A DNA stretch of 30,594 nt, taken from positions 1 to 30,594 of the forward strand of contig JASJEI010000052.1 in assembly GCA_030064795.1 (NCBI GenBank), written 5' to 3'. Source of the stretch: Pleurocapsa sp. MO_226.B13 (GTDB lineage Bacteria; Cyanobacteriota; Cyanobacteriia; Cyanobacteriales; Xenococcaceae). Each line of letters starts with the position of its first letter. The first letter of the stretch is position 1. The notes beneath the pieces are model-generated. The model ran no database searches. It worked only from the letters and a program-made list of their open reading frames with translations, and was not told the origin of the DNA. Made by a program: the position numbers and the translations under genes. This document shows positions 19,467 through 29,652 of this stretch, piece by piece.

Positions 19467-19922
19467 CTGTAGCTTCGATTTAACGCTTCAAATTTTCTCA
19501 ACGGAAGAAACATCATAAGGCGATCTAAATTATTTCAAGATTAGATATAGTTTAGACTTATTTAAGTAGGAATCTAGTCAGGCGATCGCTGATAAAATAG
19601 CGATCGTACTCGGTTTATAACTAGAAATAAATCCTCAACAAGAGCGCAGTTATTATTTCTATTACTAAATTATCCGTAAATTTACCGTCTCAAGCTCGAT
19701 ATAGAAATTTTTAATAATTGTTACTTGAGCGTGATATGATTTTTGTTGTCTGGAATAGGGTAATAGTGGACTGGAGGTCTGACTGGTTATCTGTTCGACG
19801 CTAAATTGTAGAACATTTTCTTTCAATTATTTGTCGTCAAACAATAACAAATTAACCACCAAGAAGCTGTAAATTCAGACAAACATTCAGCATGAGCCAA
19901 AGTCGATCAAAACGCACGCATC
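19467..19922. other. Leader and promoter region of the ATP synthase operon
   Basis: About 455 bp. CGATCGCT (19583-19590) and AGCGATCG (19599-19606) form an 8-bp hairpin made of two HIP1-type sites; it has no T-run. A short out-of-frame ORF, ATG at 19892 to TAG at 19930 (12 codons, [12 protein letters not shown]), overlaps the TTG that opens the atpI frame. No clear -10/-35 was placed. Confidence 0.5.
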
Positions 19923-20360
19923 TTGTCTAGCAACCAACTCGAACCAACCTCAACAACTGAAGAAAACCAAAGTCCAGTAGAAACTTCTGTGGCAACACAG
20001 GATTCTATGTCAGAGTACTATCAACTCAAACAAAACCTGTTGTTAGTAACTTTAGGTATGACAGCGTTAATCTTTGCGTCTGTTTGGATAGTGTATTCTT
20101 TGAATATAGCTCTAAATTATTTATTGGGAGCTTGTGTGGGGATAGTTTATCTCGGTATGCTAGCTAGAGAAGTGGAAAAAATCGGCGCTCAAAAAAAGGG
20201 CTTTGGTTCCACTAGATTGGCACTGATTGCTGGTGTAATTATAGTTGCTACTCAATTGCAACAATTGCAAATAGTACCTATTTTTCTCGGTTTTTTGACC
20301 TATAAAGCTGCGATTATTTTCTACGTAGTGCAGACAACCCTCATGCCAACAAAGAAATAG
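19923..20360 (+). CDS. atpI: ATP synthase protein I
   Basis: 145 residues if read from TTG at 19923. A polar acidic N-terminal stretch (about 1-28) precedes [20 protein letters not shown], and four hydrophobic segments follow (about 37-57, 61-78, 96-112 and 114-138). This layout is that of AtpI, a small non-catalytic membrane protein encoded first in ATP synthase operons and linked to assembly of the c-ring. The start is uncertain. ATG at 20007, with AGGA four bases ahead, would give 117 residues and has the better ribosome site, while the upstream frame is open and composed like the disordered tails of other cyanobacterial AtpI proteins. Confidence 0.8.
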   Translation: MSSNQLEPTSTTEENQSPVETSVATQDSMSEYYQLKQNLLLVTLGMTALIFASVWIVYSLNIALNYLLGACVGIVYLGMLAREVEKIGAQKKGFGSTRLALIAGVIIVATQLQQLQIVPIFLGFLTYKAAIIFYVVQTTLMPTKK

Positions 20361-20430
20361 AAAAAGTGCAGGGGTCAAATTGCTTGAAAAAAAGATGCAA
20401 AGCTTGATATCTGGGGAAAATACCACAATC

Positions 20431-21174
20431 ATGGAAATTTTAAATAATTTTAATTCTCTCGTACAATTCCCCTTGGCTTCTATAGAAGTAGGTAAACATT
20501 TTTACTGGGAAATAGGCGGTTTAAAATTACATGGTCAAGTTTTTCTTGCTTCTTGGCTGGTAATTGCTATTTTGGTAGTTGCTGCTTTTTTAGGCTCAAG
20601 AAATATCCAGAGAATTCCTAGCGGTATGCAAAACTTTATGGAGTACGTGCTGGATTTCATTCGGAGTTTGGCAAAAAACCAGATCGGCGAGAAAGAATAT
20701 CGGGACTGGGTGCCTTTTGTTGGCACTTTGTTTTTGTTCATTTTCGTCTCCAACTGGTCTGGGGCATTAGTTCCTTGGAAATTAATCGAAATTCCCAATA
20801 GCGAGCTAGCTGCACCTACCAATGATATCAACACTACAGTTGCTCTAGCTTTGTTGACTTCCATAGCATATTTTTATGCAGGAATCAGAAAAAAAGGCTT
20901 GGGCTACTTTGCGGGATATCTCGAACCAACGCCAATTCTTGCACCATTTAAGGTTTTAGAAGATTTTACAAAACCTTTATCCCTGAGCTTCCGTCTTTTC
21001 GGAAACATCTTGGCAGATGAATTAGTAGTAGCAGTACTGGTACTGTTAGTTCCCCTTTTCGTACCTCTGCCCTTGATGGTTTTGGGATTATTTTTAAGCG
21101 CGATTCAAGCACTTATTTTTGCGACTCTAGCTGCTGCCTATATAGGTGAAGCTCTAGAGGAACATCACGAATAA
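20431..21174 (+). CDS. atpB: ATP synthase F0 subunit a
   Basis: 247 residues from ATG 20431 (also called atpI in the plastid scheme). It forms the proton half-channels beside the c-ring. Landmarks are [48 protein letters not shown], and the essential Arg in [20 protein letters not shown], followed by [21 protein letters not shown] chose 20431 because cyanobacterial subunit a proteins begin only about 15-20 residues before the conserved VGKH segment. In-frame alternatives are ATG 20395 and TTG 20380; the latter has AGGGG seven bases ahead and would add 17 residues. It starts 70 bp after atpI. Confidence 0.95.
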   Translation: MEILNNFNSLVQFPLASIEVGKHFYWEIGGLKLHGQVFLASWLVIAILVVAAFLGSRNIQRIPSGMQNFMEYVLDFIRSLAKNQIGEKEYRDWVPFVGTLFLFIFVSNWSGALVPWKLIEIPNSELAAPTNDINTTVALALLTSIAYFYAGIRKKGLGYFAGYLEPTPILAPFKVLEDFTKPLSLSFRLFGNILADELVVAVLVLLVPLFVPLPLMVLGLFLSAIQALIFATLAAAYIGEALEEHHE

Positions 21175-21272
21175 ATTCAAAAATTTTTCTTCGTGTATCT
21201 TGGGTTGGTCGTCACCCAATAAATCGCAAGCTTTTATCTGGTTTGCGATCGCCTGGCTAGGCGTAAGCCTAA

Positions 21273-21581
<309 letters not shown>

Positions 21582-21593
21582 GAGATTTTTTGC

Positions 21594-21628
21594 TGCCCGA
21601 ATCATCTGTTAATCACTGGGTTCGGGCA
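21594..21628 (+). promoter_or_regulatory. Intercistronic stem-loop after atpE
   Basis: TGCCCGAA (21594-21601) pairs perfectly with TTCGGGCA (21621-21628) around a 19-base loop. It is followed by TAAAAG, not a T-run, so it is unlikely to be a full terminator. Its position just 3' of the c-subunit gene fits an mRNA-stabilising or attenuating hairpin that helps set c-subunit excess; this role is inferred. Confidence 0.6.
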
Positions 21629-21769
21629 TAAAAGATTAATGGGCGATTTAAGTTTTTCTAGAGCTTACGCCCACTCAATCGTATATTAATAGGCAAAAAA
21701 ACCTTGGCAATTAAATTTTAAAATTAGTAGCTAATTACTAAGATAAGCAAAAAAACAAGGTTAAATACA

Positions 21770-22249
21770 ATGACATATTGGAATATTTTCTTGGCAGCGG
21801 CAGAAGCGAAAGGCGGTTTGTTCGATCTCGATGCCACCTTACCTTTGATGGCACTCCAGTTCTTGATCCTCATGGCAATATTGAATGCATTGCTATATAA
21901 GCCATTGGGAAAAGCGATCGACGAAAGGAGTGACTACATTCGTGGCAGTTTAAAAGAAGCTCGCGAACTCAAAGAGAAAACCGAATCTTTGGCAGCACAA
22001 TACGAAAACGAACTTCGAGATGTTCGTCGCGAATCTCAAGAAATTATTGCAGCAGCCAAAGCCGAAGCCGAACAAATCTCCAATGCCAAAATTCAAGAGG
22101 CACAGCAGGAGGTAGCAGCAGAAAAGCAAAAAGCTGCTGATGAGATTGAGGCACAAAAAGCCGAAGCAATGCAAGCTCTCGAACAACAGGTAGATACTCT
22201 AAGTAACCAAATTTTAGAAAAGTTATTAGGAGCAGAATTAGTTGGCTAA
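21770..22249 (+). CDS. atpF2: ATP synthase F0 subunit b'
   Basis: 159 residues (also called atpG in cyanobacteria). One membrane helix (about 24-44, [20 protein letters not shown]) preceded by [11 protein letters not shown], the typical b' signature, then [20 protein letters not shown] and a long charged coiled coil ending [16 protein letters not shown]. With subunit b it forms the heterodimeric peripheral stalk that phototrophs use in place of a b homodimer. About 190 bp after atpE; start ATG is preceded by the A/G-rich ACAAGGTTAAATACA. Confidence 0.95.
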   Translation: MTYWNIFLAAAEAKGGLFDLDATLPLMALQFLILMAILNALLYKPLGKAIDERSDYIRGSLKEARELKEKTESLAAQYENELRDVRRESQEIIAAAKAEAEQISNAKIQEAQQEVAAEKQKAADEIEAQKAEAMQALEQQVDTLSNQILEKLLGAELVG

Positions 22250-22284
22250 GCTGACTAATCTATCTAGACGATCGAATAATTAAT

Positions 22285-22316
22285 AATTAATAATTACCCG
22301 AATCAAATTATTAATT
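22285..22316. repeat. A/T-rich stem-loop between b' and b genes
   Basis: AATTAATAATT (22285-22295) pairs perfectly with AATTATTAATT (22306-22316) around a 10-base loop. It lies in the 169-bp gap between the two stalk genes. It is entirely A/T, so folded stability is modest; it could affect mRNA processing or be a slippage product. Confidence 0.5.
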
Positions 22317-22418
22317 GTTGATTATTAGTTATTGATTGATAAGACAGAAAAAGTAATTAGCTAAAGGCTAAAAGCTTATAAGAAAATATAACCCGATTAG
22401 TACGGATAAGAAGTAAAG

Positions 22419-22949
22419 ATGATGAGTACTTTTTTCCTTCTTAACGCGGAGGCAAGTGCAGAAACTGGCTTTGGATTCAAATTTGATATTATTGAAGCCA
22501 ATTTGATCAACCTGGGAATTCTGTTTGTGCTACTAATTGTCTATGGTGGCAAAGTAGTCGGCAACATTCTCAGCGAAAGACACGCCAAAATAGAAGCAGA
22601 AATCAAATCGGCAGAAGATCGTGCTAAAGAATCAAAGGAGGCTTTGGCACGAGCGCAACAAAACTTAAAACAAGCGCAGGATACTGCCGTTAAAATTCGT
22701 TCGGAAGCCGAAGCAAACGCCCAAAAAGCGAAGGAGGGGATTTTGGTGAAAGGACAAGAGGAAGTTGAAAGACTTAGGTCATCTGCTGCGGCCGACCTCA
22801 ACTCCGAACAGGAAAGAGCGATCGCTCAGTTGAGAGCTAGAGTTGTAGAAATGGCACTAGAACGAGCCGAAGCTCGGATGAGAGAGGTGCTAAACGACGA
22901 TAAACAAGGTCAGCTAATCGACCGCAGTATCGCTAGACTAGGAGAGTAA
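22419..22949 (+). CDS. atpF: ATP synthase F0 subunit b
   Basis: 176 residues. A short polar N-terminus (NAEASAETGFGFKFDIIEAN) is followed by one membrane helix (about 29-48, LINLGILFVLLIVYGGKVVG) and a long coiled coil (ERHAKIEAEIKSAEDRAKES onward) to the C-terminus. It is the second peripheral-stalk subunit, reaching from the membrane to subunit delta on top of F1. The start is a double ATG (22419 and 22422), so the exact first codon is uncertain by one residue. The stop is 3 bp before the delta ATG, so the two are translated together. Confidence 0.95.
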   Translation: MMSTFFLLNAEASAETGFGFKFDIIEANLINLGILFVLLIVYGGKVVGNILSERHAKIEAEIKSAEDRAKESKEALARAQQNLKQAQDTAVKIRSEAEANAQKAKEGILVKGQEEVERLRSSAAADLNSEQERAIAQLRARVVEMALERAEARMREVLNDDKQGQLIDRSIARLGE

Positions 22950-22952
22950 AAG

Positions 22953-23501
22953 ATGAGTGGAACTCTAATCAGTAGCGAAATTAGCGAACCCTATGCTCAG
23001 GCATTGATGTCTCTAGCACAGCAAAATGACCTTGCCAATCAATTTGGCGAGACTTTTCGCGCTTTAGAATCTTTGTTGTCAGAGTCTCAAGAATTTAAGG
23101 ATTTTGTCCAAAATCCAGTAATTAAAAATGAAGACAAAAAAAATGTCTTGAGACAGGTAATGGGGGATGCCAACCCCTACCTGATTAACTTCATGATGCT
23201 CTTGGTTGATAAAAGAAGGATCGTCTTTCTAGAGTCAATTGTCGGGCAATATCTGAGCTTATTGCGCAAGCTAAATCAAGTTGTCTTGGCAGAAGTTACT
23301 TCCGCTAAAGAACTAAACGACGAGCAAAAAGGCAACATCGTCGAAAAAGTCAAAGGGCTTGTAGAAGCTCGCGATGTAGAGCTAAAAACTAGCGTTGACC
23401 CCGATTTAATTGGTGGGGTAATTATCAAAGTAGGCTCAAAAGTAATTGATGCCAGTCTTCGCGGACAGTTACGTCGCATCAGTGTCAGCCTCAATCAATA
23501 A
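22953..23501 (+). CDS. atpH: ATP synthase F1 subunit delta
   Basis: 182 residues (also called atpD in cyanobacteria). N-terminal helical bundle ([20 protein letters not shown] through the [19 protein letters not shown] segment) and a C-terminal domain ending [30 protein letters not shown]. These are the family's usual landmarks, equivalent to mitochondrial OSCP. It binds the top of the alpha/beta hexamer and the end of the b/b' stalk. The ATG is 3 bp after the subunit b stop, with GGAGAGTAAAAG as the ribosome site inside the previous gene. Confidence 0.97.
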   Translation: MSGTLISSEISEPYAQALMSLAQQNDLANQFGETFRALESLLSESQEFKDFVQNPVIKNEDKKNVLRQVMGDANPYLINFMMLLVDKRRIVFLESIVGQYLSLLRKLNQVVLAEVTSAKELNDEQKGNIVEKVKGLVEARDVELKTSVDPDLIGGVIIKVGSKVIDASLRGQLRRISVSLNQ

Positions 23502-23558
23502 TAAATACCGCCCAGAAGCAGTAAAAATTGTCAGCAAATCAAGAATAATTAAGATTAA

Positions 23559-25082
<1,524 letters not shown>

Positions 25083-25170
25083 AAGGAGGAGTAAGGAACC
25101 AGGAGCAAGGAACGAGGAATATATCTTTGCTTCTTAACTCCTTCATCCTTCATTCTCTATCCTTTATCCT
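25083..25170 (+). repeat. Purine tract / pyrimidine tract pair between atpA and gamma gene
   Basis: Immediately after the atpA TAA is AAGGAGG (25083-25089), then a purine-rich run of AGGA-type units to about 25119, then a pyrimidine-rich run of TCCTT-type units (about 25127-25170). The two halves can pair imperfectly. Similar degenerate tracts occur at 4805-4840 and 6898-6965. Confidence 0.5.
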
Positions 25171-25179
25171 GATAAGATT

Positions 25180-26124
25180 ATGGCTAATTTAAAAGCGATT
25201 CGCGATCGCATCAAGTCGGTAAAAAATACCAAAAAAATCACTGAAGCAATGCGCTTGGTGGCTGCTGCTAAAGTTCGTCGCGCTCAAGAACAGGTAAACG
25301 CTACTCGTCCTTTTGCCGATAACTTGGCAGAGGTTCTTTACAACATTCAAGGTAAACTGCAATTTGAAGACGTAGATTTACCTCTATTTAAGCAACGAGA
25401 AATTAAAAAAGTAGCTCTGTTGGTTGTCAGTGGCGATCGCGGTTTGTGCGGTGGTTACAACGCTAACGTGATTCGTCGTGCTGAAACTAGAGCTAAGGAA
25501 TTAGAGGCTCAAGGTGTCGAGTACACCTATGTCTTGATCGGACGCAAAGCGGTGCAGCATTTTCAAAGACGCGATGTAGCGATCGAAAAAACCTTTACTG
25601 GTTTAGAGCAAATTCCGACAGCAGCCGAAGCATCAGAGATTGCTGACGAACTGTTGTCCCTTTTCTTAGCAGAAGAAGTAGACAAAGTGGAACTTATCTA
25701 CACCAAATTTGTTTCCTTAATTGCTTCTAAACCAGTAATTCAAACTTTGCTACCTTTGACTACCCAAGGATTAGCAGTAAAAGATGACGAAATTTTCCGC
25801 TTAACTACTAAAGGCGGTCAGTTTGACGTAGAAAGAGAAACTGTAACCTCAGAAGTACAAGCCTATCCTAGAGATACGATTTTTGAACAAGACCCCGTAC
25901 AGATCTTGGATGCTTTGCTACCCCTCTATCTCAACAACCAAATCTTACGTTCCTTACAAGAAGCAGCAGCTAGCGAACTTGCAGCCCGGATGACGGCGAT
26001 GAATAATGCTAGTGACAACGCTACAGAACTAATTCGCACTTTCACCTTGTCATATAACAAAGCCAGACAAGCAGCAATTACTCAAGAACTTTCCGAGGTA
26101 GTTGCAGGTGCTAACGCTCTGTAG
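25180..26124 (+). CDS. atpG: ATP synthase F1 subunit gamma
   Basis: 314 residues (also called atpC in cyanobacteria). N-terminal helix [20 protein letters not shown] and C-terminal helix ([20 protein letters not shown]) form the coiled-coil rotor axle; [14 protein letters not shown] is the central Rossmann-like landmark. Residues about 197-235 ([20 protein letters not shown] onward) are the insertion found in cyanobacteria and plastids but not in E. coli; it limits wasteful ATP hydrolysis in the dark. The plant-type regulatory dithiol in this insertion is absent, as in other cyanobacteria, so thiol switching is not expected. Last gene of the operon; a terminator follows 40 bp later. Confidence 0.97.
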   Translation: MANLKAIRDRIKSVKNTKKITEAMRLVAAAKVRRAQEQVNATRPFADNLAEVLYNIQGKLQFEDVDLPLFKQREIKKVALLVVSGDRGLCGGYNANVIRRAETRAKELEAQGVEYTYVLIGRKAVQHFQRRDVAIEKTFTGLEQIPTAAEASEIADELLSLFLAEEVDKVELIYTKFVSLIASKPVIQTLLPLTTQGLAVKDDEIFRLTTKGGQFDVERETVTSEVQAYPRDTIFEQDPVQILDALLPLYLNNQILRSLQEAAASELAARMTAMNNASDNATELIRTFTLSYNKARQAAITQELSEVVAGANAL

Positions 26125-26164
26125 TTTAACTATAAAACTTGGAGCGATTTAAATTAATTCTTTT

Positions 26165-26193
26165 AGCGTCTAGAGTTTATCTAGGCGTTTTTT
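26165..26193 (+). terminator. Terminator of the ATP synthase operon
   Basis: AGCGTCTAG (26165-26173) pairs with CTAGGCGTT (26181-26189), including two G-T pairs, around a 7-base loop and runs into TTTTTT. It lies 40 bp after the gamma stop. Confidence 0.8.
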
Positions 26194-26279
26194 ATTGTTT
26201 TTTTGGTCTGAGCAGTCGCTAAACTAGTGCAAGCAATACAATGTGAGCAGTTACAGTTCCAGTAGAGAACAGAGTTTCA

Positions 26280-26981
26280 ATGGAGATTTTAATTGTTGAA
26301 GACGAACGCGAGATAGCAGAAATTATCCAGGAATGTCTGGAAGCAGAAGGATTTTCTTGTCATGTTTGCCATGATGGTTATTCCGCCCTCAAGCTGTATG
26401 GCGAATATCAACCTGACTTGATTATTCTCGATCTGAGACTGCCAGGAATAGATGGACTAGAAGTATGTACTCAGATTCGCCAGAAACTAGTCGCCAACGA
26501 CCCCTATATACTGATGTTGACATCTAGGGGCGAAGAAATCGATCGCATCATTGGTTTATCTACGGGGGCAGATGATTACTACGTCAAACCCTTTAGTCCC
26601 AGGGAATTAGTTGCTAGGGTGCGGGCTTTATTACGTCGTCGCTTGCGAGAGGGCGACCGCTCTCAATTAATTAGAACCAAATCTTTTACCATCGATCTCG
26701 AACAGCACTGTGTCAGTCGTCATCTGGATAATGATTCGGCAACAACATTGGATTTATCTTCTTCTGAATTTAAGCTTATGGCTTTATTTGTCAAACATCC
26801 AGGTAGGGTATGGGAAAGAGGACAGTTGATCGAAAAACTATGGGGGGATGATTTCTTTGGCGAAGAACGAGTAATTGATACTCACATTGCCAGACTCCGT
26901 AAAAAGGTCGAACCCGAAACTGGTAAACCAAAATTTATCCAAACTGTAGTCGGAGTTGGTTATAAGTTTGAAGATTCATGA
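26280..26981 (+). CDS. OmpR/PhoB-family response regulator
   Basis: 233 residues. The receiver domain (1-120) has the acidic pocket EDE (7-9), phosphoacceptor Asp51 in LIILDLRLPGIDG, switch Thr81 in MLTSRG and Lys103 in YVKPF. A winged-helix DNA-binding domain follows (about 133-230), with LDLSSSEFKLMALFVKHPGR and the recognition-helix region ERVIDTHIARLRKKVEPE, ending IQTVVGVGYKFEDS. It should bind direct-repeat promoter sites after phosphorylation. No sensor kinase is beside it, as is common in cyanobacteria. The gene has its own 155-bp upstream gap with the preceding terminator. I cannot assign it to a named regulator. Confidence 0.93.
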   Translation: MEILIVEDEREIAEIIQECLEAEGFSCHVCHDGYSALKLYGEYQPDLIILDLRLPGIDGLEVCTQIRQKLVANDPYILMLTSRGEEIDRIIGLSTGADDYYVKPFSPRELVARVRALLRRRLREGDRSQLIRTKSFTIDLEQHCVSRHLDNDSATTLDLSSSEFKLMALFVKHPGRVWERGQLIEKLWGDDFFGEERVIDTHIARLRKKVEPETGKPKFIQTVVGVGYKFEDS

Positions 26982-27039
26982 GAGATTATCGGGAGTAGTT
27001 TTAAGCTGGCTAGAGGTAAAGGGCAATGATCGACGATCG

Positions 27040-27059
27040 ATGACCAATGACCAATGACC
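27040..27059. repeat. Heptanucleotide tandem repeat (STRR type)
   Basis: ATGACCA occurs nearly three times in a row at 27040-27059, with a degenerate CAATGATCGACGATCG just before. Heptameric short tandem repeats are well known in cyanobacterial intergenic DNA. It lies between the convergent ends of the response regulator and the 111-residue gene. Confidence 0.7.
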
Positions 27060-27096
27060 TCTAACTAACAAAGAAATCTATAACGTTGATTTATTA

Positions 27097-27432
27097 CTAG
27101 CCAATAATTTCACCATAGTCGTGGCCGCGATCGAGAAAAAATGTACCGCAAACTCTAATGTCCTCATCTTGAGGCTGCAACCATAGAGTGTCTATACCTG
27201 TATTTCCCTGTAAGGGACCTTGTTGTTCTAGCCAGTGTAAAACCAGTACTTCTCCTCCCAAGGGATGATCGCCGTGTGCGAGATATTGCAATGTTCCTGA
27301 TTCATTACCATCGGGCGTTACATATCTTCCGCCATTTTCATTTAATAAAATTGTTACTGCTTGCCAATCTTCTTGACCGACTCTGAAACGAGCAGTAATT
27401 TCTTTGGTTCTCAACCATTCTGGTACTGACAT
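27097..27432 (-). CDS. Conserved-looking small protein downstream of the halogenase-like gene
   Basis: 111 residues, acidic, no signal peptide or membrane helix. It begins MSVPEWLRTKEITARFRVGQ and contains NGGRYVTPDGNESGTLQYL and LVLHWLEQQGPLQ; the pattern suggests a small beta-rich soluble fold. I recognise no family. The ribosome site is strong (GAAGGAG about 10 bases before ATG). It starts 49 bp after the stop of the flavoprotein gene on the same strand, so the two are probably co-transcribed, and it may be a partner or share a pathway; that is inference from position only. Confidence 0.75.
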   Translation of the reverse strand: MSVPEWLRTKEITARFRVGQEDWQAVTILLNENGGRYVTPDGNESGTLQYLAHGDHPLGGEVLVLHWLEQQGPLQGNTGIDTLWLQPQDEDIRVCGTFFLDRGHDYGEIIG

Positions 27433-27481
27433 CTAAAAAATTCTCCTTCAAAAAATTCTAAATGAATAAAATAAATTTAAA

Positions 27482-29134
27482 TTAGTCCACACAAGCTAAT
27501 TTGGTTTGTGACTCTGGAATTGCCTCGTTTTGAATAATGTATGGGGTTAATTCAGCATGATTATCCAAATAGTTAGCTAGATATGCTTCTATTTGCTCGA
27601 CCATAAACTCGTAGTCTTCAATTGTTTGCTCGCTAACTGCTTTACGTTCGCCCACGGCAATTTCTGCTTCTCGCATGATTCGCCAAAGCTGCTTTTGTAA
27701 TGATTGATAGATTGGATTGAGAATTCCCCAAACGTTCGTATCGGCTAGACAATAGTCAGACATAATATGTTGGTTGAAATGTCTGCGAGCATCAATTTCT
27801 TGGAAACGCTGAATTAGCTCGATCGCTTTGGGATGATTGAACGACATATAGACTAGTTGATTGTCTCGCTCTAAAGCTTCGTAAAGTTTGCCAACAAAAG
27901 ATTTATAATCGGCAAAAGTACTACCAGAGAAGTCATTACGGTCGATCGCTCTTAAGGTGCTTTGGACGGCAAAATAAGCAGTCGCCACACCACCAGTCAA
28001 ACCAGGTGAAATTAGAGGATCGACAAAAAAGGCAGCTTCGCCAATACTCAACCAACCATCGCCCACAACCTGTTCTGCATAGCCACGGATGTTCGCCCTT
28101 GCCCTTAAAGACTGTTGAGTACCATAAAGATCGGAAATTAATTCCGCCCCTTCCAGCATCTGAGCGATCGCGGGGTATTTTTGGGCATAATGATCGAATG
28201 CTACTTGACGACCTGAAGCAAATTGAGCATCGCGGTCTTGACGCAACACCATGCCAATACTGATGATATCTTCTTCAGGACAGCCGTGACGGGCAGCTAG
28301 TTCTGCTTTAGTTGGCAACTCTTGGTTATTCAACAAGCGATTATACATCACCTCCCTTTCAGCAACGGGTACTTTTTCCCAAGAGACTAGAGGAATGTAC
28401 CATATCCAACCTTCGCGGAAACAAAAATGTTGCGTATACTCATCGCGGTTAAACTGAGCTACATTGTTCCAGTCTTGGCGATCGCCGAGACGATTGACGT
28501 TTTTGAAATAGCCCCAAACTGCATTGCTTTGGAAGTTGACATCTTCCTTATTGTATAAACCGAGATGTCTGGCGATGACACTCGCAGGGCCACTAGCATC
28601 TACAACTAATTGAGATTTAATTTCGTATTGTTGTTGTTGATAGCGATAGGCAACAGTGTTACCGCGATCGCTCAGTCGAGAATTAGCCAGATCTACCCGC
28701 GCCCCTTGAATTACTTCTACTCCCAAGCGTCGAGCATTAGCAATCAATAAGCCATCGAGTAAACGTCGTTCGACTTGAAAAGTTTCATCAAATGTTTCTA
28801 AAATATATTCTGGTGCTTCGGCAACATTTTCTACTGTTTCATCAACGTGAAAAAAGCCCAAGCCATTTTTGGGGAAAAATACGAGTTCAAGAGCTTCTTG
28901 GGAGATGCCTACAGAACGAAGTGCTTTACAAAACCCTGAAAGCGTACTTTCACCTATTTTAAATTTGGGTTGTGATTCTCTTTCTAGAACTACTACTCGG
29001 AGTTCGGGGCGTGCTTGCTTCAGCCAGGAAGCATACAGGATACCTTGTGGGCCAGCACCGATTACTACAACTTGGTATTCGTTTCTAGAACTGTTTTGGG
29101 TACGATTGCTGTGGAATTCGGTGTTATTACTCAT
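27482..29134 (-). CDS. Flavin-dependent halogenase-like FAD enzyme
   Basis: 550 residues. FAD-binding Rossmann motif VVVIGAGPQG (22-31) near the N-terminus, then FKIGESTLSGF (58-68), typical of the tryptophan-halogenase branch of flavin monooxygenases. The halogenase signature W-x-W-x-I-P is present as WIWYIP (243-248), and F-V-D-P-L-I-S-P-G (370-378) fits the F-x-x-P-x-x-S-x-G motif of these enzymes. Lys89 in FFPKNGLGFF is a candidate for the catalytic Lys that carries the hypohalous species. If active it would chlorinate or brominate a phenolic, pyrrolic or carrier-bound substrate using FADH2 from a separate reductase. Residues from about 400 form a helical C-terminal domain. No NRPS/PKS or reductase gene is adjacent, so the substrate is unknown and a non-halogenating hydroxylase remains possible. 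Confidence 0.82.
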   Translation of the reverse strand: MSNNTEFHSNRTQNSSRNEYQVVVIGAGPQGILYASWLKQARPELRVVVLERESQPKFKIGESTLSGFCKALRSVGISQEALELVFFPKNGLGFFHVDETVENVAEAPEYILETFDETFQVERRLLDGLLIANARRLGVEVIQGARVDLANSRLSDRGNTVAYRYQQQQYEIKSQLVVDASGPASVIARHLGLYNKEDVNFQSNAVWGYFKNVNRLGDRQDWNNVAQFNRDEYTQHFCFREGWIWYIPLVSWEKVPVAEREVMYNRLLNNQELPTKAELAARHGCPEEDIISIGMVLRQDRDAQFASGRQVAFDHYAQKYPAIAQMLEGAELISDLYGTQQSLRARANIRGYAEQVVGDGWLSIGEAAFFVDPLISPGLTGGVATAYFAVQSTLRAIDRNDFSGSTFADYKSFVGKLYEALERDNQLVYMSFNHPKAIELIQRFQEIDARRHFNQHIMSDYCLADTNVWGILNPIYQSLQKQLWRIMREAEIAVGERKAVSEQTIEDYEFMVEQIEAYLANYLDNHAELTPYIIQNEAIPESQTKLACVD

Positions 29135-29652
29135 TACTTACTTAAGTGAAATACTCAAACAATCAAACAGTAACTACGATTTTTTGGATTGATAATGTAG
29201 TTTTTACTGAAACTTAAATATTCAATCTGGGAAATTTAGGTAACGATACTTAAGTAAAAATAATTATTCGGTAAAAATATTTAAGTAAAAATAATTTTGA
29301 GTTTTTAAGTAAGTCGCGAGAGGGCATTTCGAGATTAAAACAAGACCTGCTCATGGCGAGGAAACCTTGCCCGCAGCGCATTCCCTTGCACCCATTCGGG
29401 CATAAACCCCCATTTGGGGATAAACGTCCCTGGCCGAAATGGGTCGCGGCTTGCACTTGTCTATCACGGATACACCTTCGGATATCGCATTGAGTGTATC
29501 CGTGATAGACGCGGGGTCGCTGCTCTTTCTTGCTCAAAACGGACGTAGAGTAGGCATCCACCTCGATCCCTAATCGGATGTTAAGGTCGATGCCCTCAAG
29601 AAAGAGATTTTAGCCATGGTAAGTCGAGCGATCGCAACTTTAACCCTAGCTC
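29135..29652. other. Promoter region of halogenase-like gene plus palindromic element; no gene
   Basis: About 520 bp. The first 180 bp are A/T rich and hold ACTTAAGT palindromes at 29140-29147 and 29248-29255 and a 16-bp direct repeat, TTAAGTAAAAATAATT, at 29250-29265 and 29281-29296. The remainder is the palindrome-dense element at 29320-29606. A minus-strand open frame across it (29250-29561) is not credible as a gene. Confidence 0.5.
29320..29606. repeat. Compact palindrome-dense element (MITE or structured RNA)
   Basis: An outer 8-bp inverted repeat GAGGGCAT (29320-29327) / ATGCCCTC (29590-29597) encloses several hairpins. The best is a perfect 17-bp stem, GTCTATCACGGATACAC (29459-29475) with GTGTATCCGTGATAGAC (29494-29510), around an 18-base loop. 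Others are CTCTTTCTTG (29523-29532) / CAAGAAAGAG (29597-29606), CCCCATTTGGGG near 29407-29418, and ACCCATTCGG (29390-29399) / CCGAAATGGGT (29434-29444). The block is richer in GC than its flanks. Confidence 0.65.

Noticed and set aside
19583..19606. Terminator after the SPFH gene
   Set aside because: The hairpin is two HIP1-type sites facing each other, has no T-run and is about 115 bp from the stop.
29250..29561. Minus-strand open frame of 103 codons
   Set aside because: It lies across the palindrome-dense element; the Cys/Arg-rich translation reflects the hairpins, and no ribosome site is present.
29320..29606. tRNA, SRP RNA or RNase P RNA in the structured element
   Set aside because: No T-loop, anticodon arm, SRP tetraloop or RNase P core motif is visible.
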